Positions 32,922 to 41,325 of a stretch of DNA of 41,617 bases are shown piece after piece. Below the pieces are notes generated by a model, which ran no database searches, was not told the DNA's origin, and saw nothing but the letters and a program-made list of their open reading frames with translations. Made by a program: the position numbers and the translations under genes. This DNA is from JAPLFM01 sp964650885. Lineage in GTDB: Bacteria > Bacteroidota > Ignavibacteria > Kapaibacteriales > UBA2268. Position 1 is the first letter of the stretch, and every line of letters starts with the position of its first letter. The stretch spans positions 1-41,617 of the forward strand of contig CAZYXG010000017.1 of assembly GCA_964650885.1 (NCBI GenBank), written 5' to 3'.

Positions 32922-35900
32922 TTAGTTTTTGATTACTTTTTTCAAAATTGTGTAGCCGTTAATTTCTACATTCAAGTAATAAGTGCCAGTACTAAATTGA
33001 GTAATATCCAAAGTGTATTCAGAATTATTTGCATCAAGTTTAAAGTTTTTGATTTCACTTCCTTTCATATCTGTGATGCTAAAATTAAGTTTATCATTTG
33101 TTTGGAAATTATCTTTTAACACTTTAATATGGAATATACCAGTGCTTGGGTTTGGACTAATCAAAATGTTGCTTTGAGCGATTTCAATTTCAACACTAGA
33201 AGTTGCAAAGAACAATTCAAATGAAGTATTTGTACAGCCATTCGTGCTAAATACTTGCACTTTATATTTTCCATCTGAAGTAGGAGTAAATTCTTTTGAA
33301 GTCGCTCCTGTAATTACAACTCCATCTTTAAACCAAACATATTTTCCTGATGGCGATTCGCTTGCTATAAGTACTTTATTTTCAACTGTAATTACAGGCA
33401 AAGCTGGAGAAGGATTGGCAACAATAGTTACTGTGGCAGAATATGCAAGACAGTCGCCATTAGTAGTTGTGCAAATCACACTATACTTGCCAGCTAGTTT
33501 TGCATTTATTCGTTTAGATGTTTCACCGTTAGACCAAAGATATGATTTGAAATTAAAACCAGCTACAGCAATTGAAACTGAATCTGTTCCTTCGCAAATT
33601 GTAGATTTATTTACATCATAGTTCAATGTAACTTGTGGAACTACAACTTCTGTAACAACGAAGCTTTCAGAAGTAGAAACACAGCCGTTAAAATCAGATA
33701 GTTTTACGTTATAATTTCCAGATGTTTTCACTACAATTTTATTTGTTTTTGCTCCGTTCGACCAAGCAATAGTTAAACCATTAAGATTTGTAGTAGTCAA
33801 TTCTAAAGTTGTAGAATCGCCTTGGCAAAGTGTAATATTATTGGCATCTATTTTACCACCAGTAGCTTTAACAGTAGCTGTCGCAATATTGCAATCAGAA
33901 ATTGGAACTTCCCAAATTCCTCTGCCATAAGTTGCAACTTTCAATTTACCAGACAAATAACTGATTTCCAAATCATTTACAACTACATTTGGCAAACCAG
34001 TACCCATTTCTTGCCAATTTCCAGTGGAGTTATCTTTATAAAACACTCCAACATCGGTACCTACAAACATTCTATCTTGGGATCCTGCTTGGTATCTAAA
34101 ACAGTTTACTGGAATGTTTGGCAAGTTATCAGAAATATTTGTGGCATTAGTGTTATTAATTTCAATAACTTTATTGCCAGCATTGAAACCACTAATTGAT
34201 AAGAAAACTCTTTGGTGATTAGTTGGGTGGACAGCAATACTCGTAATTGAATTCGCATTTGTATAGATTTGAGCCCAATTAGCTCCGCCATCAATAGAGC
34301 GTTTCAAATAAGATTTGGCGTACTGATTTGGATAAGAAAAATCGCTATAAGCCACATAAATATATTTAGCATTACTTGCAGCTACAGCAATTGCCATAAG
34401 AGTTTGGTTAGAATTATTTGGCCAAGTGCCAACTCTTGAGAAGTTTGTTCCATTATCAACCGAACGCCAAAGTGATTGATGACCTACATAAACTGTACTT
34501 GGATTAGATGGGTCTAATGCCATAGGTGCACACCAATAAGCATTTTCGCCAGTAAAATTAGGTAATTGATTTCCAATTTGAGCTTGATTTCCATGAATAA
34601 TTGGGTAAGAACTACTTGTGATTCCACCATTTGTAGATTTATATAATGAGCCATATTGAGAAGAAGAATAAACTATTTGTGAGTTAGAAGTATTGACAGC
34701 ATTATCCATACCATCGCCACCCGTCATTGAACCCCAAGTATTATTAATCACTCCAGAAGTTCCATTGTCTTGAGCACCACCCATCACAAAACTTTCATCT
34801 TGAGTAGAAATAGACATTCTTGTATATTCAGTATTATTCAATCCTTTATTGGTAGTAACCCAAGATGTACCATTATTTGTAGAAGTAGAAACTCCGCCAT
34901 CGTGGCCAACATACATTTTATTATTTAAAGGATTTACTTTAATGTCGTGAATGTCAGCGTGAATAATAGGTAAACCAGAATTTTCCATTTGGTAAAAATC
35001 AGTCATAGCAGTGAAAGAAGTGCCACCATTAGTTGATTTCCAAGTGTTTATACCGCCAATGAAAACTAAAGAGGAATTAGTTGGGTTAATTTCTATAGCC
35101 AAATCGTAAGACCCCTGCCCACCACCAACTTTTGTTCTAACATAATTACCTAAGTAATTGTAAGGAGCTGATGTACTTGTCAATATTACTTGGAAAGTTT
35201 CCCCAGCATTTTGAGAACGAATAAATGAATTAAAACCGTTACTAGCATTTACTAATATTCCATAAATTAAAGTTGGGTCTTGAATTGTTGTTGCCAAGCG
35301 AATTCTTACACAGCCTGAATAGTTTGCTTTAACAGACCAAATAGTGCCGCTATATTTTGAAATTTTATAAGAGCCATTACCTATTTGAAAAGCTCCAACT
35401 AAAACTGCAGGATCGGTAGTAGCAAAAACTATATCTCTACAAAACTCATTTGAAATTGTACTCCAAGTATCGCCACCATTGATAGTTTTAAACACTCCAA
35501 TATTAGTTGCAGCATAAGCTGTGTTTGGGAGAGTTGGATGGATAATAATTTTATATATTTTGTATTGAGCTTGAGTAGGAACATTGCCAAATATTGGTTG
35601 TAAATCCCATGAAACACCAGCATTAGTAGATTTCATTATTCCTATACTGTAATAACCACCAAGCCCAGATGGACCATTGGCATCGCCTGTAGCTACATAC
35701 ATTATGTCTGGATTAGATTTTGAAATTGCAATTTCGGAAATACCGATAGATGCAAAAACAGTTTCATCTAAGCCTTTCCAATTTGAGCCACCATCTGTTG
35801 ATTGATAGACTCCACCGCCAGATGAACCAGCCCATATTATGTTTGCTTTCGTTGGGTGGAAAGAAATAACATTAACCCTTCCAACTCCCGACCCCTTATC

Positions 35901-36269
35901 GTTAGCATCGGGCGAATCGAATGGACCTAAAGCTTTCCATATTTGTGCCGCTTGCAATCTATCACTTTTATTTTTTGAATTGTTTTGTCTCTTCCACTGA
36001 GACAATTCATTTCTCATATTCAAGAGGTTTGGATAAGTACCATCGAAATTAAGTCTATTTTGCCAAAAGTATTCAGCTCGTTTGAATGGCTTATAACCCT
36101 TACCTTTTTTGTCTTTAAGAGTATCAAAATACGCATTATGAAACTTTATAACTTCATGAAAAGATTGGAAGTCAAGTGGTTTATCATTAACAGCAGGTGC
36201 TTGTGCGAGCAACAAATTTTGCATTAAAGCAAGGCAAGCAAAAGCTATGATTTTTGTAAGTTTTTTCAT
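32922..36269 (-). CDS. T9SS-exported sortilin-like beta-propeller protein, copy 1
   Basis: A 1115-residue secreted protein, first gene of the cassette. Signal peptide 1-23 ends LLLAQ. A helical pro-like segment with KRAEYFWQNRLNFDG (also echoed in copy 3 as KHFWEMRTFGG) precedes the beta-propeller (about 127-800), which has repeats QSTDGGSNW, KSTNAGVSW, KTINGGDTW, KSTNGGTSF and others. Acidic motifs HADIHD (437-442), GHDGG (455-459), AQDNG (499-503) and GGDGMD (517-522) are present. Two Ig-like modules carry LCQGDSTTLEL, WSNGAKTNKIVV and WSNGETSKRI. The T9SS tail begins ISPNPSTGIFHIKV. The gene is divergent from the GT2-TPR gene with 96 bases between them; I see no convincing promoter motif there. 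Confidence 0.85.
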   Translation of the reverse strand: MKKLTKIIAFACLALMQNLLLAQAPAVNDKPLDFQSFHEVIKFHNAYFDTLKDKKGKGYKPFKRAEYFWQNRLNFDGTYPNLLNMRNELSQWKRQNNSKNKSDRLQAAQIWKALGPFDSPDANDKGSGVGRVNVISFHPTKANIIWAGSSGGGVYQSTDGGSNWKGLDETVFASIGISEIAISKSNPDIMYVATGDANGPSGLGGYYSIGIMKSTNAGVSWDLQPIFGNVPTQAQYKIYKIIIHPTLPNTAYAATNIGVFKTINGGDTWSTISNEFCRDIVFATTDPAVLVGAFQIGNGSYKISKYSGTIWSVKANYSGCVRIRLATTIQDPTLIYGILVNASNGFNSFIRSQNAGETFQVILTSTSAPYNYLGNYVRTKVGGGQGSYDLAIEINPTNSSLVFIGGINTWKSTNGGTSFTAMTDFYQMENSGLPIIHADIHDIKVNPLNNKMYVGHDGGVSTSTNNGTSWVTTNKGLNNTEYTRMSISTQDESFVMGGAQDNGTSGVINNTWGSMTGGDGMDNAVNTSNSQIVYSSSQYGSLYKSTNGGITSSSYPIIHGNQAQIGNQLPNFTGENAYWCAPMALDPSNPSTVYVGHQSLWRSVDNGTNFSRVGTWPNNSNQTLMAIAVAASNAKYIYVAYSDFSYPNQYAKSYLKRSIDGGANWAQIYTNANSITSIAVHPTNHQRVFLSISGFNAGNKVIEINNTNATNISDNLPNIPVNCFRYQAGSQDRMFVGTDVGVFYKDNSTGNWQEMGTGLPNVVVNDLEISYLSGKLKVATYGRGIWEVPISDCNIATATVKATGGKIDANNITLCQGDSTTLELTTTNLNGLTIAWSNGAKTNKIVVKTSGNYNVKLSDFNGCVSTSESFVVTEVVVPQVTLNYDVNKSTICEGTDSVSIAVAGFNFKSYLWSNGETSKRINAKLAGKYSVICTTTNGDCLAYSATVTIVANPSPALPVITVENKVLIASESPSGKYVWFKDGVVITGATSKEFTPTSDGKYKVQVFSTNGCTNTSFELFFATSSVEIEIAQSNILISPNPSTGIFHIKVLKDNFQTNDKLNFSITDMKGSEIKNFKLDANNSEYTLDITQFSTGTYYLNVEINGYTILKKVIKN

Positions 36270-36365
36270 TTATTTTGAAATTTAATTTAAAATGAAGTTA
36301 AAATTAAGAAAATTTGCATAATTTTTGTTGTAAAAGTTTCTTTAACTAATAATTTCAAGAATTTA

Positions 36366-38654
36366 ATGGAAAAAATGTTTGGTCTTTCTGTTTGTATAAT
36401 TGCCAAAAATGAAGAAAAAATGATTGCCGATTGCATACAATCTGTTTCCAATATAGCTAACGAAATTATTGTAGTTGACACTGGCTCAAATGATAGAACT
36501 ATTGAAATTGCCAACGGACTTGGTGCAATTGTTCTTCAAATGGAGTGGCAAAATGATTTTGCAACAGCTAGAAACTTTTCTTTAAAAAATGCAAAATATG
36601 AATTTATATTAATACTTGATGCCGATGAAAGAATTTTAGATGAATCTGTATTACAAAGAACACTTGAAACTGCAAAAAGTTACACTGGTGGGTGGCTTTT
36701 AGAATTAACCTCCTATGCTTTTAGAGCAGATGGTACTAAAGACACATACATAACGAGTTTATTAAGATTAATCAGAAACCGTGATTTCATTAGGTTTAAA
36801 GGTGTAATCCACGAACAAGTGATAGAATCTATTCTTGAAAATAATTTAAAATTAGAAGAAACAAAAGTCAGAATAAATCATTTGGGCTATGCACTTGATG
36901 CTGATGCAATGAAAAAGAAACAGCAAAGAAATCTTGACTTACTGCTCGGAGTTATTGCAAAAGAAAGTACAAATGCTTATTATTTTTATCAAATATCTAA
37001 GACTTATTTAGCTTTGGGCGATTTGAACTTAGCTGAAAAATATATGCAAGATTGCCTAATGTATGCTTTAGCAAATGGCACTGTACGTCCACAAGCACTC
37101 AATTTCGGAGCAATAATTGCATACCAAATGAAGAATTACAATTTGGCTGAGCAAAGAGCTTTCGAATCTCTAAAAATAATTCCTAACCAATCTTTTGCAA
37201 ACTACGTGCTGGGAGAAGTTGCTTTCGACCTTTCTCAACACTCTGCTGCAATTGGCTACTACAAGAAAGTGTTGTTGGCAAAAGAGAACTTAGATACTAT
37301 TACAAAAATTGTTGGAGATTACCACGTACCAATTGAACAACTTTTCTTTAGAATTGGAAGGTCGTTTATTGCTTTGAATGAAATAAATCAAGCAGAAGAA
37401 TATTTCAAAAAAGGAAATGAAATAAACCCTAAAGAAATTTCATTATTGGTTGGTTTGGCAAATATTGAATTTAAAAAAGGTAAACTTGATGAAGCTATGT
37501 CAATTTTGCTTTTGGCAAAACAAATTGATTCAAAGCGAACTGACTTGGATAACTTTATTGAAGTGGTGAAAACAGTTATTAACCAAAACAAAAATTTAAT
37601 CAATTCTAATATTGCAAATAATGACAATAAAAAAGATAACATTCTAACTTTATCAATGATTGTAAAAAATGAAGAAAAAATGTTACCTGGCTGTCTGGAA
37701 AGTGTTAAAGGATTAGTTGATGAGATAATTATTGTTGACACTGGTTCAAGCGATAGAACTATTGAAATTGCAAAAAGTTTTGGAGCTAAAGTATTTAACT
37801 TTATTTGGAACGATGATTTTGCTGCTGCAAGAAATGAAAGTTTGAAACATTGCACTGGTAAATGGATTTTATATCTTGATGCCGACGAAAGAATTAGACC
37901 AATAAATAATGCTAAATTTAGAGAAGAAGTATTAAAACTACCTGAAAATATCGGTGGTATGGTCTGCACAATCGAAAGTTCACATTTGGCATTAACTGGT
38001 GAAAAAGATTTCCATAGAGGTGGCTATCCTAGAATATTTAAGAATTTGATTTACCCAAAAGTAAAGTTTATTGGTAGAGTACACGAGCAAATTTCTCCAT
38101 CTTTAAAAGATGCTGGAATGGACTTTATCAATTCAGACATTGTAATTGAACATCTTGGCTACGACCAATCAACGGAAATAATGCAAAGCAAAGTACAACG
38201 CAATTATAAAATGTTGCTTCAGCATGTCAATGAAGAACCATTGAATGGCTATGCTTGGTTTCAGCTTGGTCAAACATTGGGGCAAATGCAATTACTTAAA
38301 GAAGCTGAAGAAGCAATAAAATTTGCCATTTCTTGCGAAAATTTATCTGATTCAATCTTTTCGAGTGCAGCCAATTCATTGTCACTCTATTCTGGCAAAA
38401 AAGGAGACTTTGAAACTGCTTTGTTGTGGGCAAATAAGTCATTAGAAAAAGCACCAGACCAAGTGTATGCAAACACACTTAAAGCTTATGCTTTACTAAA
38501 TTTGAAAAGAAACAAGGAAGCTATTCCAGTTTTTGAAGAACTTTTAGCCAAAGATTATGACTTCAACAAAGCTCCATTAACTGGTTATGACATTTTAGTA
38601 AAAAAAGATATGCTACAAAAAAGTTTGGAAGAAGCAAAAAAAGGGTTAATTTAA
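36366..38654 (+). CDS. Duplicated GT2 glycosyltransferase with TPR repeats
   Basis: A 762-residue protein with order GT2, TPR, GT2, TPR. Each GT2 module starts with [IM]I[AV]KNEEKM, contains VDTGS-x-DRTIEIA and ends its nucleotide-sugar site with the DxD motif LDADERI: Asp85/Asp87 in the first and Asp505/Asp507 in the second, exactly 420 residues apart. Each is followed by IHEQ or VHEQ and a HLGY motif, as in related SunS/TPR-type transferases. TPR helices lie about 205-400 and 620-755. No membrane segment is seen, so it is probably cytoplasmic; the acceptor is unknown. An alternative start at Met4 (36375) is possible. It ends 6 bases from the convergent sthA stop. Confidence 0.87.
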   Translation: MEKMFGLSVCIIAKNEEKMIADCIQSVSNIANEIIVVDTGSNDRTIEIANGLGAIVLQMEWQNDFATARNFSLKNAKYEFILILDADERILDESVLQRTLETAKSYTGGWLLELTSYAFRADGTKDTYITSLLRLIRNRDFIRFKGVIHEQVIESILENNLKLEETKVRINHLGYALDADAMKKKQQRNLDLLLGVIAKESTNAYYFYQISKTYLALGDLNLAEKYMQDCLMYALANGTVRPQALNFGAIIAYQMKNYNLAEQRAFESLKIIPNQSFANYVLGEVAFDLSQHSAAIGYYKKVLLAKENLDTITKIVGDYHVPIEQLFFRIGRSFIALNEINQAEEYFKKGNEINPKEISLLVGLANIEFKKGKLDEAMSILLLAKQIDSKRTDLDNFIEVVKTVINQNKNLINSNIANNDNKKDNILTLSMIVKNEEKMLPGCLESVKGLVDEIIIVDTGSSDRTIEIAKSFGAKVFNFIWNDDFAAARNESLKHCTGKWILYLDADERIRPINNAKFREEVLKLPENIGGMVCTIESSHLALTGEKDFHRGGYPRIFKNLIYPKVKFIGRVHEQISPSLKDAGMDFINSDIVIEHLGYDQSTEIMQSKVQRNYKMLLQHVNEEPLNGYAWFQLGQTLGQMQLLKEAEEAIKFAISCENLSDSIFSSAANSLSLYSGKKGDFETALLWANKSLEKAPDQVYANTLKAYALLNLKRNKEAIPVFEELLAKDYDFNKAPLTGYDILVKKDMLQKSLEEAKKGLI
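36387..36635 (+). repeat. Intragenic repeat, copy A (GT2 core)
   Basis: It encodes residues 8-90 of the glycosyltransferase. Parts match copy B at nucleotide level, for example GATAGAACTATTGAAATTGC is identical in both copies. Confidence 0.7.
37647..37895 (+). repeat. Intragenic repeat, copy B (GT2 core)
   Basis: It encodes residues 428-510 of the same protein, 1260 bases downstream of copy A with no register shift in this core. Confidence 0.7.
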
Positions 38655-38660
38655 AAAACA

Positions 38661-40070
38661 CTATTGCTCTTCAAAATCTTTTGGCAATTTATTCAGTAAA
38701 TTCAAAGAAGCAATTCTATATGCTTCGTTCATTGTTGGGAAATTAAGAATATTATCTAAAAAGATGTTAATTGTATTCCCATTTAGCAATGCAATTTCAG
38801 CTGTGTGAATCAAATCAGTAGCTATTTCTCCAATGATTTGCACTCCAAGTATGAAACCATATCTATCGGCAACAATTTTAAGCATACCATCGGTATTACC
38901 TTCAATTTGTGCCCTAGCTACTTCTTCAAATTCTGCTTTACCAACAAAGACTTCATTTTTGCCAAATTTTTCAATAGCTTCTTTCTCATTCAGTCCAATA
39001 GAAGCAATTTCGGGAACTGCATAAATTCCATAAGGGAAAATTTGAGCTGTATTTCCATGCTCTAAATTTAGAGCGTGGCGAACTGCGTATCTACCCTGTT
39101 CCATAGAGCTAGATGCCAATGATGGAAAACCAATAACATCACCAACAGCGTAAATATTATCCGCAGTAGTTTTATAATGCTTATCTACTTTAATATATCT
39201 ATCATCTACTAGTTCAACACCAGCTTTCTCAAGATTTAATTTTTCGATATTAGCAACTCGACCTAAAGCAAAAAATGCCTTATCTGTTTTAATTATTCTT
39301 CCAGACATAAGTTTTGTTTCTACTTGAGAAACACCATTCCATTTAACATACTCATAAGTATCTTCGCCAATAAACTCTCCGCCATATTCAGTAAATGTTT
39401 TCAAGAAACGATTTACAATTTCTTCATCTATGAAATTGATTGGCAATTTAGCTTTATCCAACATATACACTTTTGTGCCTAAAAGTGCAAATATAGTAGC
39501 ATACTCACAAGCTATAACTCCCCCTCCCAAAACAATCATTGATTGAGGAATGTAGACTAAATTAAGAATTGAATCCGAATCGAGAATATGTTCGTGGTCA
39601 ACATCAATATCAGTGGGAGTTCTTGGTCTTGAACCAGGTGCAAGAATAATAGAATCAGTTCTAAAAATTGAAGTTTCACCATTAAGTTTGGTAACTTCAA
39701 CTTCACTTTTAGATAAAAGACTAGCCCTACCATGTATAAAATCAACTCCGTTTTGCTGAAGTTGACCGCTAATTAACTGATTATGACTCTCTAAAACTTT
39801 ATATAATCTGGACATTAAGTTATAAACTTCTAAGTCTTCACGCATTTTAAACTCGAAAATTTCTGCGTTTCTTTGAAGTCTTGAAATAGTTAACGCAGCT
39901 TCTCTAAGTGTCTTGCTTGGAATAGTTCCTCTATATACACAATGTCCGCCAGGAATACCGTCACGTTCTATAATCGCAACTTTTTTACCAGCTTTGGCAG
40001 CTTGTATGGCAGCTTTTTGTCCGCCAGGCCCGCTACCTATAACAAGAAAGTCATATTTGATAGAGTTCAT
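38661..40070 (-). CDS. sthA: Soluble pyridine nucleotide transhydrogenase (SthA type)
   Basis: A 469-residue FAD flavoprotein of the dihydrolipoamide-dehydrogenase fold that transfers hydride between NADPH and NAD+. The FAD Rossmann motif is GSGPGG (12-17). The former disulfide motif reads GGHCVYRGTIPSK: Cys44 is kept, but the second Cys is Thr49, as in E. coli SthA, so a dithiol redox cycle is not possible. A second Rossmann motif VLGGGVIACEYA binds the nicotinamide nucleotide. NIYAVGDV precedes the interface domain, whose C-terminus (NFPTMNEAYRIASLN) matches SthA, and the HxxxxE pair of lipoamide dehydrogenase is absent (HTAEIALL). It directly follows the HDOD gene with no spacer. Confidence 0.85.
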   Translation of the reverse strand: MNSIKYDFLVIGSGPGGQKAAIQAAKAGKKVAIIERDGIPGGHCVYRGTIPSKTLREAALTISRLQRNAEIFEFKMREDLEVYNLMSRLYKVLESHNQLISGQLQQNGVDFIHGRASLLSKSEVEVTKLNGETSIFRTDSIILAPGSRPRTPTDIDVDHEHILDSDSILNLVYIPQSMIVLGGGVIACEYATIFALLGTKVYMLDKAKLPINFIDEEIVNRFLKTFTEYGGEFIGEDTYEYVKWNGVSQVETKLMSGRIIKTDKAFFALGRVANIEKLNLEKAGVELVDDRYIKVDKHYKTTADNIYAVGDVIGFPSLASSSMEQGRYAVRHALNLEHGNTAQIFPYGIYAVPEIASIGLNEKEAIEKFGKNEVFVGKAEFEEVARAQIEGNTDGMLKIVADRYGFILGVQIIGEIATDLIHTAEIALLNGNTINIFLDNILNFPTMNEAYRIASLNLLNKLPKDFEEQ

Positions 40071-40901
40071 TTAGACAGTCATTCCACTTAATTCTTCTTC
40101 AATTTTTTCAATAGATTTTAAAATATCTGTAACTTCATCAGGATAAATATTTAGTTTTTGCCATCTATCGTCAGATTTTAGCTTAGCCATAATTCTCTCA
40201 TCTTTAGTCAAAGTGAATTCTGCAAGCATATCAGCCAATCCTAAAACAAAAGATTCTGCTTTAAATTCAGTTGTTTCTTGTGGTTTTGTATAATATTTTG
40301 TAACCACTGCGATTTGAGTAGGCATAGCCCATTCAATCATCAATCTTTCAGTTACTTCATTGAAAAACTTTTCTATATAGCTACTAAGTTCTTGCTCATC
40401 TATTTGATAATCTTCTTTTTTACAAAGCTCAAGCACAACTTTCATAACAACTGGTTTGCCAATGCAATGCAAAAGACCAGAAACAAACATAGCTTCTACA
40501 TTCAGCTTTTTAAAGAAAGCAATTTTTTTACACCAAAGCCCAGAAGCAAGTGCATGTCTCCATTGGAATTGAGTTAGGTGCTTGAATCCACCTGAACTAA
40601 ATATCTCATTTTGCAAAGTTACAGATAATGTAATTTCACAAACGGTACGAGTACCTAATCTTGCTAGTGCTTGGGAAACTGAAACTATATTTCCAGAAGC
40701 AGCAAACATTGATGAATTTGAAATTCTAATAATTTGTGAAGCTACGGTTTGATCTTGCTGTATTAACTTTGTTAACTCACCAAAATCAACATTTGGGTCA
40801 TTCGACATTTTCATAATTTTCATTGCCACAGTTGGCAATAAAGGTAATTTATAATCTTTTGTCTCTATTTTTTCTTGTATTTGAGAACTAAAGTCGGACA
40901 T
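40071..40901 (-). CDS. HDOD domain protein
   Basis: A 276-residue cytoplasmic protein with an HDOD domain covering most of its length (about 15-215). Family features seen are LPTVAMKIMKMSNDP near the start, LIQQDQTVASQIIRISNSSMF (a helix pair), VSQALARLGTRTV and the central FVSGLLHCIGKPV. The last corresponds to the HDxGK motif of HD phosphohydrolases but reads HCIGK, so the metal-binding Asp is lost, as is usual for HDOD. Members act as regulatory scaffolds, often in c-di-GMP or stress signalling. A c-terminal helix ends the protein. sthA follows at zero spacing. An AAGGAT ribosome-binding sequence precedes the ATG. Confidence 0.83.
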   Translation of the reverse strand: MSDFSSQIQEKIETKDYKLPLLPTVAMKIMKMSNDPNVDFGELTKLIQQDQTVASQIIRISNSSMFAASGNIVSVSQALARLGTRTVCEITLSVTLQNEIFSSGGFKHLTQFQWRHALASGLWCKKIAFFKKLNVEAMFVSGLLHCIGKPVVMKVVLELCKKEDYQIDEQELSSYIEKFFNEVTERLMIEWAMPTQIAVVTKYYTKPQETTEFKAESFVLGLADMLAEFTLTKDERIMAKLKSDDRWQKLNIYPDEVTDILKSIEKIEEELSGMTV

Positions 40902-40941
40902 AGAAATCCTTGAAATTTATTTATTTAATATTTTCTAAAAA

Positions 40942-40949
40942 CAAAGATA
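40942..40949 (-). promoter_or_regulatory. Candidate -7 box for the HDOD-sthA unit
   Basis: On the minus strand TATCTTTG matches TAnnTTTG and lies about 40 bases before the HDOD ATG. I see no clear -33 TTTG at the right spacing, so confidence is limited. Confidence 0.4.
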
Positions 40950-41018
40950 AAGAATTTGATTGAATGAAATATTAACACGAAATAAATTTTTATTTTTTTT
41001 TTATAATTTTTAATTTTC

Positions 41019-41049
41019 TTGTTTTTTAAAAAGTATTTTCATAAATTTG
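41019..41049 (+). promoter_or_regulatory. Bacteroidota-type promoter for the SAM-riboswitch transcript
   Basis: A TTG at 41019-41021 and TAAATTTG at 41042-41049 are separated by 20 bases, fitting the -33/-7 pattern of Bacteroidota primary sigma promoters. The start would fall near 41055, about 22 bases before the riboswitch. A T-rich tract (40985-41015) just upstream may act as an UP-like element. Bases 40950-41018 show nothing else. Confidence 0.55.
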
Positions 41050-41077
41050 AATTCATCGTTCTTAATTTTACAAAATA

Positions 41078-41193
41078 CTTATCAAGAAAGACTGAGGGAT
41101 TGGCCCTGTGAAGTCTTAGCAACCTGATACATTTATTACTAAATGTTTTTAAGGTGCTAATTCCAAACTACTAGTAATAGTGGTGAAGATAAG
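41078..41193 (+). promoter_or_regulatory. SAM-I (S-box) riboswitch aptamer
   Basis: P1 is CTTATC (41078-41083) pairing GATAAG (41188-41193). The S-box core is present: GAGGGATTGGCCCTGTGAAG, then GCAACC, then GGTGCTAATTCCA. P3 is ACATTT...AAATGT and P4 ACTA...TAGT. This aptamer binds S-adenosylmethionine and switches methionine-related genes off. It precedes a trans-sulfuration enzyme gene, the expected target. An antiterminator and a terminator follow. Confidence 0.93.
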
Positions 41194-41230
41194 TTAGAAG
41201 CAAGTTTTAACAAATCTCTTCTGACTTATC
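41188..41230 (+). promoter_or_regulatory. Antiterminator hairpin of the SAM riboswitch
   Basis: GATAAGTTAGAAG (41188-41200) can pair with CTTCTGACTTATC (41218-41230): 12 Watson-Crick pairs and one G-T wobble. It uses the 3' strand of aptamer P1 and the left arm and loop of the terminator, so it excludes both. Confidence 0.75.
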
Positions 41231-41246
41231 GGAAGAGATTTTTTTT
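41212..41246 (+). terminator. Intrinsic terminator of the SAM riboswitch
   Basis: AAATCTCTTC (41212-41221) pairs perfectly with GAAGAGATTT (41232-41241) around a 10-base loop and is followed by a T run to 41246. It lies 80 bases before the start codon. Confidence 0.88.
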
Positions 41247-41325
41247 ATCTCTATCCGATATAAAACAACTCACAAACCAAAACTAAAGAATTTCTTTTGA
41301 TAGCAATAACAAAAGGAGTTTTTAA

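Noticed and set aside
26757..36269. Asp-box repeats as DNA repeats or CRISPR-like array
   Set aside because: The repetition is at the protein level with irregular spacing and diverged DNA; no fixed-length direct repeats with spacers are present.
38661..40070. Dihydrolipoamide dehydrogenase or mercuric reductase
   Set aside because: The second redox cysteine is Thr49 and the C-terminal His-Glu pair is missing, while the C-terminus resembles SthA.
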